Shown one piece after another: positions 44,401 to 58,171 of a stretch of DNA of 64,000 bases. A program made the translations under genes and the position numbers. The notes below the pieces were generated by a model. It was not told where the DNA came from, ran no database searches, and was given only the letters and a program-made list of their open reading frames with translations. This DNA is from Lucifuga dentata (lineage: Eukaryota > Chordata > Actinopteri > Ophidiiformes > Bythitidae). The stretch lies in contig VXCM01000327.1 of assembly GCA_014773175.1 (NCBI GenBank), positions 62,001-126,000 on the forward strand, in the 5' to 3' direction. Position 1 is the first letter of the stretch, and each line of letters starts with the position of its first letter.

Positions 44401-47400
44401 TATCTTTACTGTCCAGACTCTCGACTCTTCTTTATATCAGCCTGACAAGCCTCATCTCATGCAAAGTATAAGAACACATAATGTAGATTAAACGGCGTCA
44501 ACTATAGCATGACCAAAACATTTGGATTGCCACTTTGTACTGGATGCAGAGTTATTTTTAATATTTACATTCCCAGTCACTTCTTGTCACTTACTCGACT
44601 ATGTGCTATATCTGTCGCTTCCAGCTTTCTCTTCACATGTTGGTTGAGGGGGTGAGCTGTAGACATTTATACACCCAGTGGTCTTGGTTAAGCTGTAACA
44701 ACAACTGACAAGCTTTGCCTGTGGGCTTCCTACAGGGCTTAACACTCAGGTGTATTTACTACACCTGCTTCCAAGAAGCTCTGAATGGAGACTCCAGCCT
44801 TTGAACATCAGGTGGTTTCGCTGCCTGTGAAGGGGGGGGGGGNAGGGGGGGGGGGTTGGTATTAGCCATCTTATCTTTTCACAACAGTCTTATCTTGATG
44901 TCCTACTGTAATGTCTCCCCCACACAGAGGACAGGAAGGGGCTATCTGTGTTGTTCCACATTCACAAAGGGCCCATTCTGTCTCGTGGGGACATGGTTTG
45001 GACAGGACGAGAGGGCTTAGACAGAGACAGGGCTACAAACGCATTTGAAAAGGGAAACTGACCTTTTAGCAGTTATTGCAAAGTATGTTGTCAACGTATT
45101 ATTTTTGCCCAGGGTTGCTTTTAACAGCAATCCACTATATTTGTATATTGATTATGTAGCATTAGACAGGACACTCTCATCTGGGATAAGAGTGTGTATG
45201 TTTTCTTCCAGTGCCACCAAACACACTGCTACCATGCAGTGCCACCATGCAGTGTCGTGTAGATGGGGCACCTAATTTTAGACCTGAACCCAGACACAAC
45301 AGTGTAAGCATGATGGACACATTGACTGCCTCCAAGCCTTCATACCCGTGCACTACACAGAAAATGGGTTACAGCATAAAATATACATTTAGAATAGGCA
45401 GAAGCAGTATCTTAATGTGCATGAAATGTGCTTTTGTGCCCATGTAAAATCAGATAATTGAATCACATTGAAACAATTTTGTTTCAGCAAGTGAGCAAAG
45501 TCAGATTCAAGAGAAATATGTGAACTCAGACAAACATCTGTTTCATCATTTATTTCTGACTTTCTAAGTTAATTTCCATTTAGTTAGATTTATTTGATGT
45601 ACCTTAACTATTTCCAGTGTTAGTCAGGCTTCAAGTTTCAAAATATGCTGTGCTGCAGCTGAAGGAACTAGGGAGGAACCTAGGAATTCATTGGGAGGTT
45701 GAGTACTTGATACACTTTTTTTTATTATTATTGTTATCTCTGAACTGCGTGTAATCTGGCCTCACACCTCATTCCTTTTGGAATGGTTCAGCAGCGAGCC
45801 ACAAGTGTCTCTACGTGTCTGCATTGACTTCTCAGGGCCCTTAAAAGAAAGCAAAACCTTTGGTACATGGACATATTTGCTGTATGAGTCTTCAATTGGC
45901 TGAGACAACATGCCAGAGTTGTTAGTGTCAGACATTTGTTTCTGATGATATGAGGAAGTAGTTTCTTATCACTGAGAAAAGCAAATCTGACAAAACTGTC
46001 AGATTCTTTTCATTCTCACACCCCCAGTAAATATTTGTCAACATTGGGAGTTGGTTAACATGGTACAGGAAAACATTTAGCCCATCTTCCACTGAATCAG
46101 TGAATTTGTGAGCTCTGGAAACTCCAGAAATGTGAATTTATTCCCCCCACACTGACTAGTTCCTGGGTTTTTGTAAAAATTCCTTTACTAATTACACTGA
46201 AAACCAGGTTTGTTAGGAGCTCCTAGAGCGTCTAATCCCTAACCGAGCCCAGTGTTTCAAGGGGAATGTTCTAGTTAGATACTCATGCTCTGTTGGTCTA
46301 AGCTGACTACTTGGGTGTTTCATCTCTTTGACATAATTAGGCAGAGTTGTGAGAAACCTTTTGCGTCCTTTTTCCTGTGTTCCGCATTGCAAATAGGCAT
46401 GCAAGTTTGAATGTTCTGTAAAACCGACATTATCTCTGTCAACTTTTCAACACATTCCACAACTAAAATGAGTGTGTGTACGAGTCTTATCAGCGATCTG
46501 AATGAAATAGTTGCACTCATCTGCACTTTTGTATCGGTGTTTGATCAGTGATGCTGCCTCCTGATCACAGTTGGCATTGTGCCCTGGGGCCTGGACAAAG
46601 GCTGGAGCTGGGGCGCCAGCAGGGGCCTGGCCTGTATTGGAGACTTTATTTGTTTTGGGGGATGGTGGGGGGGAGGTGTNTAGGATCGGTTGAAGCCTGG
46701 CTGCCTCCCCCGTCAGCGCGCAGAAACTCCCGTGTCAGGAGAGACTGCGCCCCACTGAGACATGTGGCTTTCATTTCTGGATCACAGCGAGCTGGTGGAA
46801 GCTCAAACACAAATACCTATGAGTAATATACATGGTTACTTTCAACACCCGCATCCAGCCTTCTTTCTTTAAAATATTTGAAATATTTGGGTCGCTGCAG
46901 TAGTCATTGCAGAGACTTACTACCCTAAATCCCCACTCAGTGCAGTAGAGATGTACTGTAGCAGACTTGGTTTTCCTAGGGGAAATATAAAGATTTAAGA
47001 TATTATAAAGAAGCCCAACCTATCGTAGTCAAATGATTTGCTTTCTACCTGCTCTTAACATGCATACAGGTGATCATATTGTTGGTGGCTAAATTATATA
47101 ACGTGCCAGTTTGAATGCACCTGAGATGCCTCATTTTCTCAAACCACCTCTGGAAGTGGTCAGAAACACATTCGGCCATATCAACACGTACAGTACATGT
47201 TCAGGTTGTAATGCTGCTTGTATTTGAGTTCTCAGTTTGCTGCATGGATATTATGAGATCCAGCCCCTGGCATCACTGTTATGTAAACATTAATGAGTAG
47301 CCAGAGTTCCGACTTTAAAGACATACCCATATCACTTTAGATCCTTTGCTCAGAAGCATTGTGGTTCCCCAGTAAATTATAACAACATTGAAGAATAGTA

Positions 47401-48969
47401 TTTGATGGGATGGAAATGTGTCAACATTGTTCAACCCCAGTAGACTAAAGTCTGTGTTTGGGAACAGCTACAGTACATCAGACATGTTAACTCATTTGTG
47501 ATGTGTACTGTATGTACTGAGGTTGGCTATAATGAAGGGTGAATGGGGTGAAGTCCTTCTCTCTCTGTGGCGTTTAAGCAGTCACATGTTGCAGATTCAG
47601 CTTGGACCTCTGAGATATTCATGTTCAGCACTTCCATGCTCCTGTGCTTGTTTTTGTTTTCTTTTTGTTTCTTTCATTTTTAATTTCCTCCCCACAAGGC
47701 TATATTGCTGTATTAGCTGTTGTTTCCCATGAGGATGTTATCAGCAGGGTATCTGTGCTGCTGCTGCTTAGACTGGCGTCTTGCCTATCAGCTTCACGGC
47801 ACCGTCAACCCCCTATTGTCACCAGCTCACTGTGTCCCTGGGCTGCAACGAATCCTGAAGGACAGAGGCTGTGTGTGTGTGTGTGTGTGTGTGTGTTTCC
47901 ATGGGTTTCNAACGAATCCTGAAGGACAGAGGCTGTGTGTGTGTGTGTGTGTGTGTGTGTTTCCATGGGTTTCAGAGACACTGGAAACCCTGGGCATTCT
48001 TATCTGACTCTTTGGGGTGCTTTAGATAAATTTGCTCTCACAGGGTTGGGGGTTGGGAGATGGGGAAGGATGGATGTAAGGTTGGTAGTTGCTGGTGGTT
48101 GTTGATTGTGCCTTGTATCTAGTTTCAGGTGGTGGTGGTGGTGGTGGGGGGGCTAGACAATAAGCAGCAGCTTAAATCCACTGCACTACACCTTGAAAAA
48201 TAGTACTGCGTTCTATAAATAATAAATACAATTCCCAAGACTGTGATTTATGATTCTCTACTTTTGATTAACTGACCATAAGGAACAAAACATCATGAAT
48301 TTGTCCTGGCTTTCTTTCTTGTCCTCTTTCCTCTTTCTCTTCTTCCTTCCTGTGTTTTTCCTTTATTTATTTTTCTTCTGAGCATCAGATTGTACCCAAC
48401 TGATGGTGTTATCTCAAATTTAGTTTAGATTTACAGAAAATATACAAAATGTTCCATGATGAAGTGGCCTGTTAAGTTTGTTTGCTGTGACAACAGCAGC
48501 TGCTTGGGAGGCAGAAATGTTTTTATATTATATAGAAAAATAGCAGAAGGTTGGAAGCTGAAGGCTTTTGTAATCAATGTTAGCAAGCTTGAAATAATTG
48601 GATCAGAATCTTTACCACTTCCAAGGTTATGTTTTCACCTGCCTGTTGATTGGTTGGTTTATTTGTTAGCAGGATTACCAATTTTGAAGAAACTTGCTAT
48701 GAAAGAGTGAGGCATGGCCCATCCGTTAAGTTTTGGTGCAGATCCAGATCCAGGGGCAGATCCAGATATTTTTTCAATTATTTCTTAACACCATGATATA
48801 CAGTAGGTCATTTTATTTGCTTGTTTTTTTTTTGGCAATTTCTTCAAATGCAATAGGTTAATCTTAATTTTAAAAAATTCAGGAATACCGATTCTATGAT
48901 AGATTATCAAGAATTGCAATTTAGGCATGATCTGGATACAGATTTGGTGCACAAAAAAAAAAAAAAAAN

Positions 48970-49018
<49 letters not shown>

Positions 49019-52000
49019 ATATACACTTGAATGTGTAGCTGAGATGATGATGATTCAGAAGCACACAAACAGTTTTGACATATCCTTAATAATTATGGAT
49101 AGAGATCTAAAAATATGCTGTTTATTACAGTCGTTTCTTGTCCAGGCTTGTTCGGCCTTGGTAGAGATAGGAGCTCTAATGGGTGCCCTTCCAGTTGTCA
49201 TTGTCGCTGTGTGTGGATAAGACGTGGTAGCTGGTAGCTGCATGATGTTAACCACATTCCCTTTAGCTTCAGAAAGCCGTAAAAGTAAAATGCCGTCATT
49301 CATCACCCCTTCATCGTTTAATGTTCAATTATGTCGAAACAGCCTTTAGGTCATCTGCACTGGGAATTGATGGTGGCTCTGTGTAGCAAGTGGAGCTTTC
49401 AGGCTACATTACAGCATAATCAGTATGGTTCAACAGTGCCAGACCTCAGCCACACTAAATAAACCGCTGCCCCACTTGAGCTTCAAATTGAATAGTTCCA
49501 GCAGGGCAGTGAGGTGAGCATTCAAAGTCTCCTTTTTGAAGCAGCAGCCATGTTATGAAGTTACACTCTGCAGTGCTGGAAATAAATTATATTCTGGACA
49601 TGGTCACAGGGAATTGGCTTCACTTTCTATGATGGGAGAGAGTGTCTGTGCTGTTAAATTGCTCTTTCAGAGCCATCAGACAGCCATTTTCTAATGATAA
49701 AACACACTCTTTAAGAGGTCTGTCACAATTTTTTGGTTTCTGTTTTTTTTCTCATGAGTAAGATGTTTTCTTTTCATTTAGAAATAACTCTTCTTTTCTC
49801 TTCAAGGTAGTTTTACTGTGTGTGTGTGTGTGTGTGTGTTTCATTTGAGGNCTCTTCTTTTCTCTTCAAGGTAGTTTTACTGTGTGTGTGTGTGTGTGTG
49901 TGTTTCATTTGAGGTTTTGCATTTTTGGGGAGCGATTGTTTAAACGTATTTCCAGTGGTACTGTTTTTTTGAGAAATGGATGTGAACTCATACCCATTCA
50001 TCCTCATTAGGATCAGCGTTGTGTGCTCGCTGTTCCTATTCAGATCCTGAGAACCATCTTTCGCTGTCAGAAACACTGTTGTTGCCATACATCTTTCTGT
50101 CGCATCGATCAAATTTGACTGAAATACAAACTAGCGCTGCAAGCATAAATGCATCGAGCATACACAAACTTTTATAGAAGATAAACTGAAGTAGCCTCTC
50201 GCCTGCAGAAAGTCATTCACCTCTTTGAGCCGCCCTGGCTTTTTTCTTGTTTTCGTTGTAGCCTTGTGAACCTGAAATAACTGCTGCCTTTATCTCCCTG
50301 TGGTAAGACTTGGCTTTTCAGTCTTTACTTTCAAAGATGCTCTGTAAGGTCAAAGGGTCCAGAAAGAAGCTTATGAGCCACTATGGCCCCAGGTTAGGCT
50401 TGGAGGGTCTTTAGCTTGGCTAGCATGGGGGTCAGGAGTGCCTACGTTGTCACACAGTTTTCACACAGTTTTTCCAGGGTTGTCACCCTGGTTTCAGGGT
50501 GTATTGCTGTCAGTGGAAGTGGTTCCTTATGCCACACAGCTTAACCTTGTGTCTGTCTGAAAGACATCTGACACATCACTTTTGCATACAATGATGTGTA
50601 GAAATATGTATAGATGTCACTGAGAAATTAATTTCCACAGGATGTAGAGGCAGGTTTTTCCTCAATCTTTAGCCTGTAGAGCCTAGAGCCTTGAAGTACC
50701 ATATTCATTGAAAAAAAAAAGAAGATATTTTTATGAGGGAAAGTGGAAGTTTTGTTTTCTAACATTAATCCTCAACTTGGATCCCAGGAAGAATAGTTGT
50801 TGCTGAGGCATCAGCTAATGAGGATCCAATTATGATCCATAAACCTGCAATGAATAGTTGTTTCTATAATCTGTTATTTTTTTCAGTTAATTGTCCAAAG
50901 TTACCAGAGCCCTGAATGATGTCTTCATATTTCTCATTTTGTCTTACCAACTGTCTAAAGAATCCAGTGAGTTAAATATGAGAAAAGCAAAATTATTTAG
51001 AACCAAACAATATTTATATTGTGTCTGGGAGGCTTTTTACATGAAACCACATGGCTGTTTCATAAATATACCTCACCTCGGGGAGTTTGAGGTGGAGACT
51101 GGGTACTTCCACAAGGTTTTAAATGGTGAAGTAACACGCTTAATTCCCTTTTCAGAAATCTCCATTCTGTCTCCACCTACTCAACCTCTTTCTCTCTCTC
51201 TCTTCACCTTCTTCTGTGTGTATCTCTCTCTCTCTCTCTCTCTCATGCTGTCTCTTAAGCGCCACAGCAANCCTTCTTCTGTGTGTATCTCTCTCTCTCT
51301 CTCTCTCTCTCTCATGCTGTCTCTTAAGCGCCACAGCAACCTTCTCCTAGGGATTGGTTGCCAGGAGACAGGATTCGCTCCCCATTGTATGCTGACAAAG
51401 GTGGAGGGGGTNAGGGATTGGTTGCCAGGAGACAGGATTCGCTCCCCATTGTATGCTGACAAAGGTGGAGGGGGTGGGGGGGGTTACAATCAGCAGGACC
51501 AGAGAATTGGAGGCCTACGAGAATGGCACTCAACAATCATGGGTGTGTTTGAGAGAATGGGCAGAGAGGGATGGAGGTGGGGGCAAGGGTGATGGGTGGT
51601 GAGTGAGTGAGGGAGCAGAGGGAGTGTAGGGTGGAGTACAATGACACCCTAAATTCCTCTTGCTTGTTCCCGGTTTCCCCAGTAAACCGTGCTGGGATAT
51701 GCTGTGTCAGACGGTGTGGCGGAGAGTGGCGGGAAGACAGAGGCAGCCATGAACAGCTATTAAGACAGACTTTTTAATTAGCCAGAGTACCCTCCCCTGC
51801 TGCTCTACTCCCTCACTACACACACACACAAACACATACATACATACTCTGAAGGACACATTCTCAGCAGACACAGGGCGCAGGCATATCAGTGTGTGTG
51901 GCGTGCATGACTGCGTTCACCACCATTTTTTGTAGTTGTGCCTTTTTTCCCTCGACCTGTAATAACAGTGACTCTTATCAGTGCATTATATTAGCTTTCA

Positions 52001-52775
52001 GGAGAAAGGTCAGTTGCCTTTTGCTCTGCTGTCATTACTCTAAATAAAGAGTGGCAGCTTCTCTATAAGCGGTGATTATGTGGAGCACACACTCCTAGTG
52101 GCAGAGAGTTTGACCACAGAAAAAATAATCTCTGCCCTGAGTCACATGCTCCAGAGCTCGCCGTCTGTACAGCAGATACTGTTTGTTGATAGTTACTGAT
52201 TAACACTAATCAGCCTTTTTAGTGCACAAACAGGTGTCACATGTGATATGTGCTTTTCACAGGTTAGTGAAACCTTGGAACCAAGTCCTGACCTGGGACC
52301 CAGGTCAGGCTGGGTCCAAATGATATTCAGTCTAAACAGGTCTGGTTCTGGTCCATGCTGCTGCTGTGGGTCTTGGATCTGTGAGTCAACATGTGTTATA
52401 ACGGAGCAATCCAAACCAAGGTCCTTCATTATTTTTTTTTTTTTATGTTGCGTTATGTTCCATCATTACTTAGTAGCCTTTCATCTGACTGGGCTTATCC
52501 GGCCTGATAATCTTTGTCAGGACTCATTTCCTTTATGTCTATTCTGTTTACAAGCCCCATTCTATTGCCTTTTTATTAAAATTATTAAGGGGATTTTTTT
52601 TTTTTTTTTTTTTTGACTGGGCTTGTATCTCCATTATAGTAAATTGCATTGCATGGAAAAGATGGCCATCTGGGCACTTGTGCATGAAGCATGAAGTGTT
52701 GTCCATGCTTTTCAGAAATTACGGAGGGAGATAATCATTGTAAATGCCTACATTTGACAGTTGAAACATGCACCA

Positions 52776-52827
<52 letters not shown>

Positions 52828-55800
52828 CTTTGCTGGTGGTATCTGACACTTTGCATTGCCTGCTTCTCTTATACTAGTTGCAATTCCTCTATAGGAAGAA
52901 ACTGAGAAATTTCCTCTTGCCAAAATTGGAATACTTTTCAGCAGTATCTGGATCAGTCAGATTTACATATTCCTGTTAGATGATTGAATGTTGACTCAAC
53001 GTTAGATCACATTCGCAGTATTTATGCTCCTCTGCCCTGACCTGCTGTCACCTGAGCCACCAGCCAGGCAGATTTACTGCAAACAAATCTCTTTGCCAGC
53101 CGAGCAGATGATGGCATAAAATGGCACTTTTGTGTTTTCTCATTTGTGTGGTGCTGAGGGGAAGAGGCCTTTGTCTGAACTGTAATTTAAACAAATGCAG
53201 CCTGAGGACTGAGAGGTCCATCACTGATTAGATAGGAGCTTCAGACACCGTCTCTTATTATATGTCACAGAAAATAGCCCCTCTGACAAACTGTTCCAGC
53301 TGAATATTTCCTTTTTTTCCATAGAGAATTCAATTTTCTCACCTTTCTCCGCACCTTTGAGAAATTCTCCAGCTTCTTTACGCGTCTGATGAATTGACAC
53401 AGCTTTCTATCATGCAGATGCCAAGCTTCGTTTCTGTTTTGACAGTGATAGACACATATCGCAGATTTGTCTCTATCGCTCATTCTGCCAAAGGCGATAG
53501 ATCTCTCTCATCAAGGGCATCTGTCAGGATCTGCGGACCAAAACAACCAGCAGCAGCACTAGCACACAGGAAGTAAAGCTGCGATTGTGCTCTGCAACCA
53601 TATTAAATGCTTACAGGTTCTAAGGCTTAACAATAGTGGGTGCGACTGAGACTGTCACTCTGCAGGTGTATACTCGTGTATTTTTGTAGAGTTCTTGCCT
53701 GGAGGGAAGTGAGGTTTCCTGCTAACACAGAGTTGATGGTCATGAGTTGAGGCAAGGTAGCACCTGTAGCTCATGCTCTCATATCCTGAGGGCCAGAGGA
53801 TCGGGTTCTAGAAACTTCTGTCACGCTCATCACACTAACTGCTGGCAACATCCTTTTTGTCTCGATACTGAATCACTATTAAATATGTTCTCTTCTCAGA
53901 TGAGTGTTTGTAAATTTGTTTTATCTTAATTGTTTTTGTGGATATGAAATTATACACTTGATATCCTGGCAGTCATCACGATATGCAGAAATACCTGCAT
54001 AATCCTCTCTCCTTAATGGTTGGCTCCTGCTATCAAATTAAAAAACTAAGGTGGAAGTGGGTTGAAAGAGAGAAAGCCTTACAAATTTCTGTATTTATAT
54101 AGCTTATGTAGAGTTTGAAGGACATCTGTAGCCCCGTTCAAACCCTTTACATTACAATATAACATGAGTTTTTGTAGATACATTTGTATTTAAGCATTCT
54201 TTTAGTGTAAGTGAATGCAGAACAAATCGTTCATAAGAAGGCTCATTTGATTGTGTCCTGTGGAAACTACGTGACTTCAAACCTAACGTTTGCAGAAATA
54301 GAAAAGTTTGCCTGGTAAGATTGTTTGCGGTGATCAGGTTTGTCTCCTTGGTCGTGAATTATCAGTCTTATTGAAGATCTGTGTCTGGCCCTGTGGCAGG
54401 TCCAGTGATGTGAAAAGTGTCCTTTACACATTTACAGGACTATTCAAGCAGCATATTGTGGCAATTTCCCCCTTCACTCTGACTGGAAGGTGACAGGCTG
54501 TCAGAAGGATTTTATGTGTCAAGACGACAAATGACAACTCCATTCTCTATGGCTCAATATTGCTTGCTGAGGCTTAAATCTCTTATTCGGTGGAGAGTCT
54601 TAGCCATGTAATATCATCAGGAAATTGGGTTTATTGCTTCTAATAATAAATGCTCACGAAACCACTTTGTTTGGTGATGGGTTTTTCTCTAGCTAAGCTG
54701 TGTTCTGCTTTATTAGTTCTATTTTTTTGAGTGGGAGACTGAAACCTTCCCCAAAGAGAAATATTTGACAGTTTACTGAAACTTTATTAGTACAGAAAGT
54801 TATTGCAAATGATTACAGTAAATTATGCTGCATTTCCAATAAAAAAAAAACGTAATTTATCCAAATCTGACATTGTTTTAGTGAGGCAAACTAATTCATA
54901 TTTTAATTTTGCACAGTGATCAAAACAGATATTCACAAGTCAACAATGAGTGAATAAGAACCTCAATGTTGTAATCCATTATTAATCACATGGATAATTT
55001 CAGACAAATTGCTTTTTGTTATTATACATTTGAGTATTAATATTGATCTGCTCTCTTTTTGTCCAGGTGTGGCCTCTGGCCTCGAGATCACGTCTACGGG
55101 GCCAACATCCATAGAGAAAGCCAGTGGTCAGAGTGTGAAGCTGGATTGCCAGTTCTCTCTGGCCCCTGAAGATTCTGGACCTCTAGATATCGAATGGAGC
55201 TTGATGGCCTCTGATAACCAGAAAGAGGACCGAGTGGTACGTACTGTAGTAATTTGTTTCCCCACATTCCTTAAAAATACAGTTTTAAATCAAAGATGGT
55301 TTTACAGTTCTTGTTTTCTGACCTATGTTTATTGAGCATAGTTATTTGATCAGCATTTAAGAAAGTCAAGCTTTCTTCCTGGCTTTTGTTAGCTAGTTGA
55401 TGGGAACGTTTCAAGCTGTTTTTCTTTATGTGGCTCTCGAAGGCGCACACTCGTCAACAACACCTTGAAAACACTAGTTAATGTTTACCTTTTTCCAGAT
55501 GGTTAAATATGGTCACAGTCAATGTGCTGTTACGCCAACATTTTTAGTTGTGATACTGTTTGGGTTTTTGTCTCTGTATTATGCAAGAGATGAAATGCAG
55601 TATGCCAGGTGTTTATTTTCACAAGGTGAATGTGTTGCACTGTAACAAAGTAAACACGTTAGATGAATCTAATCTGATTGTACTCCTGTTGAGCATTTGT
55701 CTGCACAGAGCTCTCACAGACTAATAGTGGAAGCGACAGGAGTCTTTTTATCCCAGGCGGTGTCTTCCCTGTCCAACATGGCCCTCAGCCATGAGCTCTA

Positions 55801-58137
55801 CAGGAGCTGCACATCCCCTCAGGCCTTGACAGCCACAGAGACACCATGGATAGTTCCAGTGCTGTGGTCTTCTTCCATGGCTCACTACTCCCCCATTTGC
55901 CACCTGTCACAAAGCCTCCTCATCCCTCTCCTCCACATCCTTTTTTTAACTGTGACCCAGGGCTTTGGTATTTTCAGCCGAATGCGAGAAATGGGTCAGG
56001 AACTCATAGTTAGGTTTCTCTGTCAAGCTCTCTCGTCCATCCCCCACTGTCCTCTCTGTCCCAGACCCACCCAGCTCTGCACTCACCCAGCCCCGGCCTC
56101 ACCCACCCAGCTCTGTCCTCACCCACCCAGCTCTGTCCTCTCTTCACTGCATTCTCCATTGTCTGGAGCTGTTCCATAGGAGGGGCACCAGTTGTCCCCC
56201 TTGTTTTTGACCTACTTTTATTTTTACTCTGAGTGGGGACCGCTGATCGTGAAACAGAAAAAAAGGGATGATGAATAATTATCATTAAGTATTTTTTTTT
56301 AAATAATGATTAATATAATAAAAAATTTGATTGCACTCTTTTCTTTAAGAATCTTGATGATGCTACAAGTGAGCACAGTTTTCAGTGTGGGGGGTTCCCC
56401 ATTTCCTCGTCATGTCTGAATGCAGCTGTAGAAATATCTCAAATGTTCCAAAATTACAGCTGGTTTCATGCCTTTTCTTTTATTTTGTGTCACATTGCTG
56501 AAGCCATCTGCACAACCATTAACATCGCTAAATCCTTGTTGAAATTTAAACTGGCCAGACATCTCTCTGAATGGGTTTGTTCTCATTGACCTATCAGATT
56601 TTACTGTACACACACACTCACATTCATACACCATTTAACCAATGAAGTCACACACAGAGTAAATTCTATGTAATGAGTGGTGTATTAATTCCAAAGGGCT
56701 ACTTAGTATGTGACAGGATTAGGCCACGTGCTTGGACCAAGGCTACTGGGGTGGACAAGGAAATAGGAATGAAGATTAAAATATATAGCCAGAGGGTCCC
56801 AGATGCTCAGTGCCGACAATGACAGAAACATCGGCCGACAGGATGAGTAAACATCCTGTCCTGTAACTTGAAACCCTGTTGCAAAAAAACCAGGAAATAT
56901 TGTAGGTTGCGTGGTATACCTAGCTACCTTGATTAAAAATGCATGTCCAGAGTTCTCTGAACCAACAGGAAATGGGTTATTTTGAATGAACCGTGTACAC
57001 TGCTGGTGTTTTCTTTCTATGGATGCAGTCAGATGCAATAGAGCTTTGTCCATTTACGTCTACATTGATCTGGGAATAAATGCACTCGTCCTCTGACATA
57101 TCCCACATATCATCAGGGTCTTTTTGAGGGTGGTGAAGCACAGCTAATGGAAGTTGATTTGTTGAGCTTTAAATGGGGGAAGATGCCAGGCATACATATA
57201 GTAACAGTCGTTTGCATTTTGCTCTCACGTCCAGGTTACAGATTGGCTAAAAGACGGGTGTGCCTCAGTATTTACCACCACTGTGAGAACAACGAGGAAA
57301 ACAACTATTAAAAAAAATAAAACCTGATTTTGTGAATAGGCCTGGAATTTGCTCACAAAGAAATTACAATATACAGCTTGATCCTGTATCACGCAGCCTC
57401 CTGTTGTGTCATTGAACACAACAGCAAAGCCATTTATTCGCCAAAGTTATTGTGACACGAGCTTGTACACGTTAACAAAGCCCCGGAGAATTTGGATATA
57501 AAGCTCCGACATTGTGTGGTGAAAATTGTTTATTGGTGTATCGGCATTCTCTTGAGCCTCAATGACGAAGGACACTTAATCCACTTTCAGGTAGAGACTC
57601 TGCTTTAACCTTGGGAAGCAGTTTGGAGCAGAGCTATTCTGTGAAAGCATGCAGCAGCTGGAGTTAAAAAGTCTCTGCGGGAGCACAAAGACACAAGGCA
57701 GCTCTCTCCTCGTTTAGCAGCTTGTTTGGAGTATACAGGTGTTACAGCTCTCTGCTTTGCCTCTCAAATTATTCCCCCCCTTCCCCCCCGTCCCTGAGCA
57801 GCAGCATTACATGAGAATGACCTCATCCATACATATGTCTGATGGGAAGAAGTCTGGCCACCCCTTCACTGGCTCTGATTGTCTGATCCCTGCCTACCTG
57901 TTACTATAGTACAGCCCTTTTATTGAAGCACAATCTGTCCCCTAAGAATGACCGCGACAGGTGGCGTTTGTAATATTGAATGTCCTACCTGTTACCAAAC
58001 ACAGCACACAGCCGGCCGTGCTCTTCTATCTTTTCCAGCCTCGCCAGCTTGTCTAGTCACTTGCCCTTTATTTTCATTAGGCTCTTTATGGGATTTTTTC
58101 ATTGGATCATGATTCTCAAGGTTATTGCGCACAAGGG

Positions 58138-58171
<34 letters not shown>

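Larger units (their letters stand above)
32130..55066 (+). other. cxadr intron 1, 22.9 kb
   Basis: No exon of another gene recognised on either strand. It holds two miniature elements (34133, 35500), an inverted pair of dispersed repeats (38.3 and 39.5 kb), two fragments of another repeat (43.7 and 48.6 kb), many microsatellites and homopolymers, and several assembly-gap duplications. The stretches 32.6-34.1, 36.2-37.8, 41.2-43.6, 44.2-47.8 and 52.3-55.0 kb show little I can name beyond the listed sites. Confidence 0.8.

Noticed and set aside
50891..51592. 233-codon open frame in cxadr intron 1
   Set aside because: It crosses two Ns and two assembly duplications plus a TC run, and its translation is low complexity.
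55697..56179. 160-codon open frame in cxadr intron 2
   Set aside because: No recognisable domain, ends in a minisatellite, no splice or promoter context.
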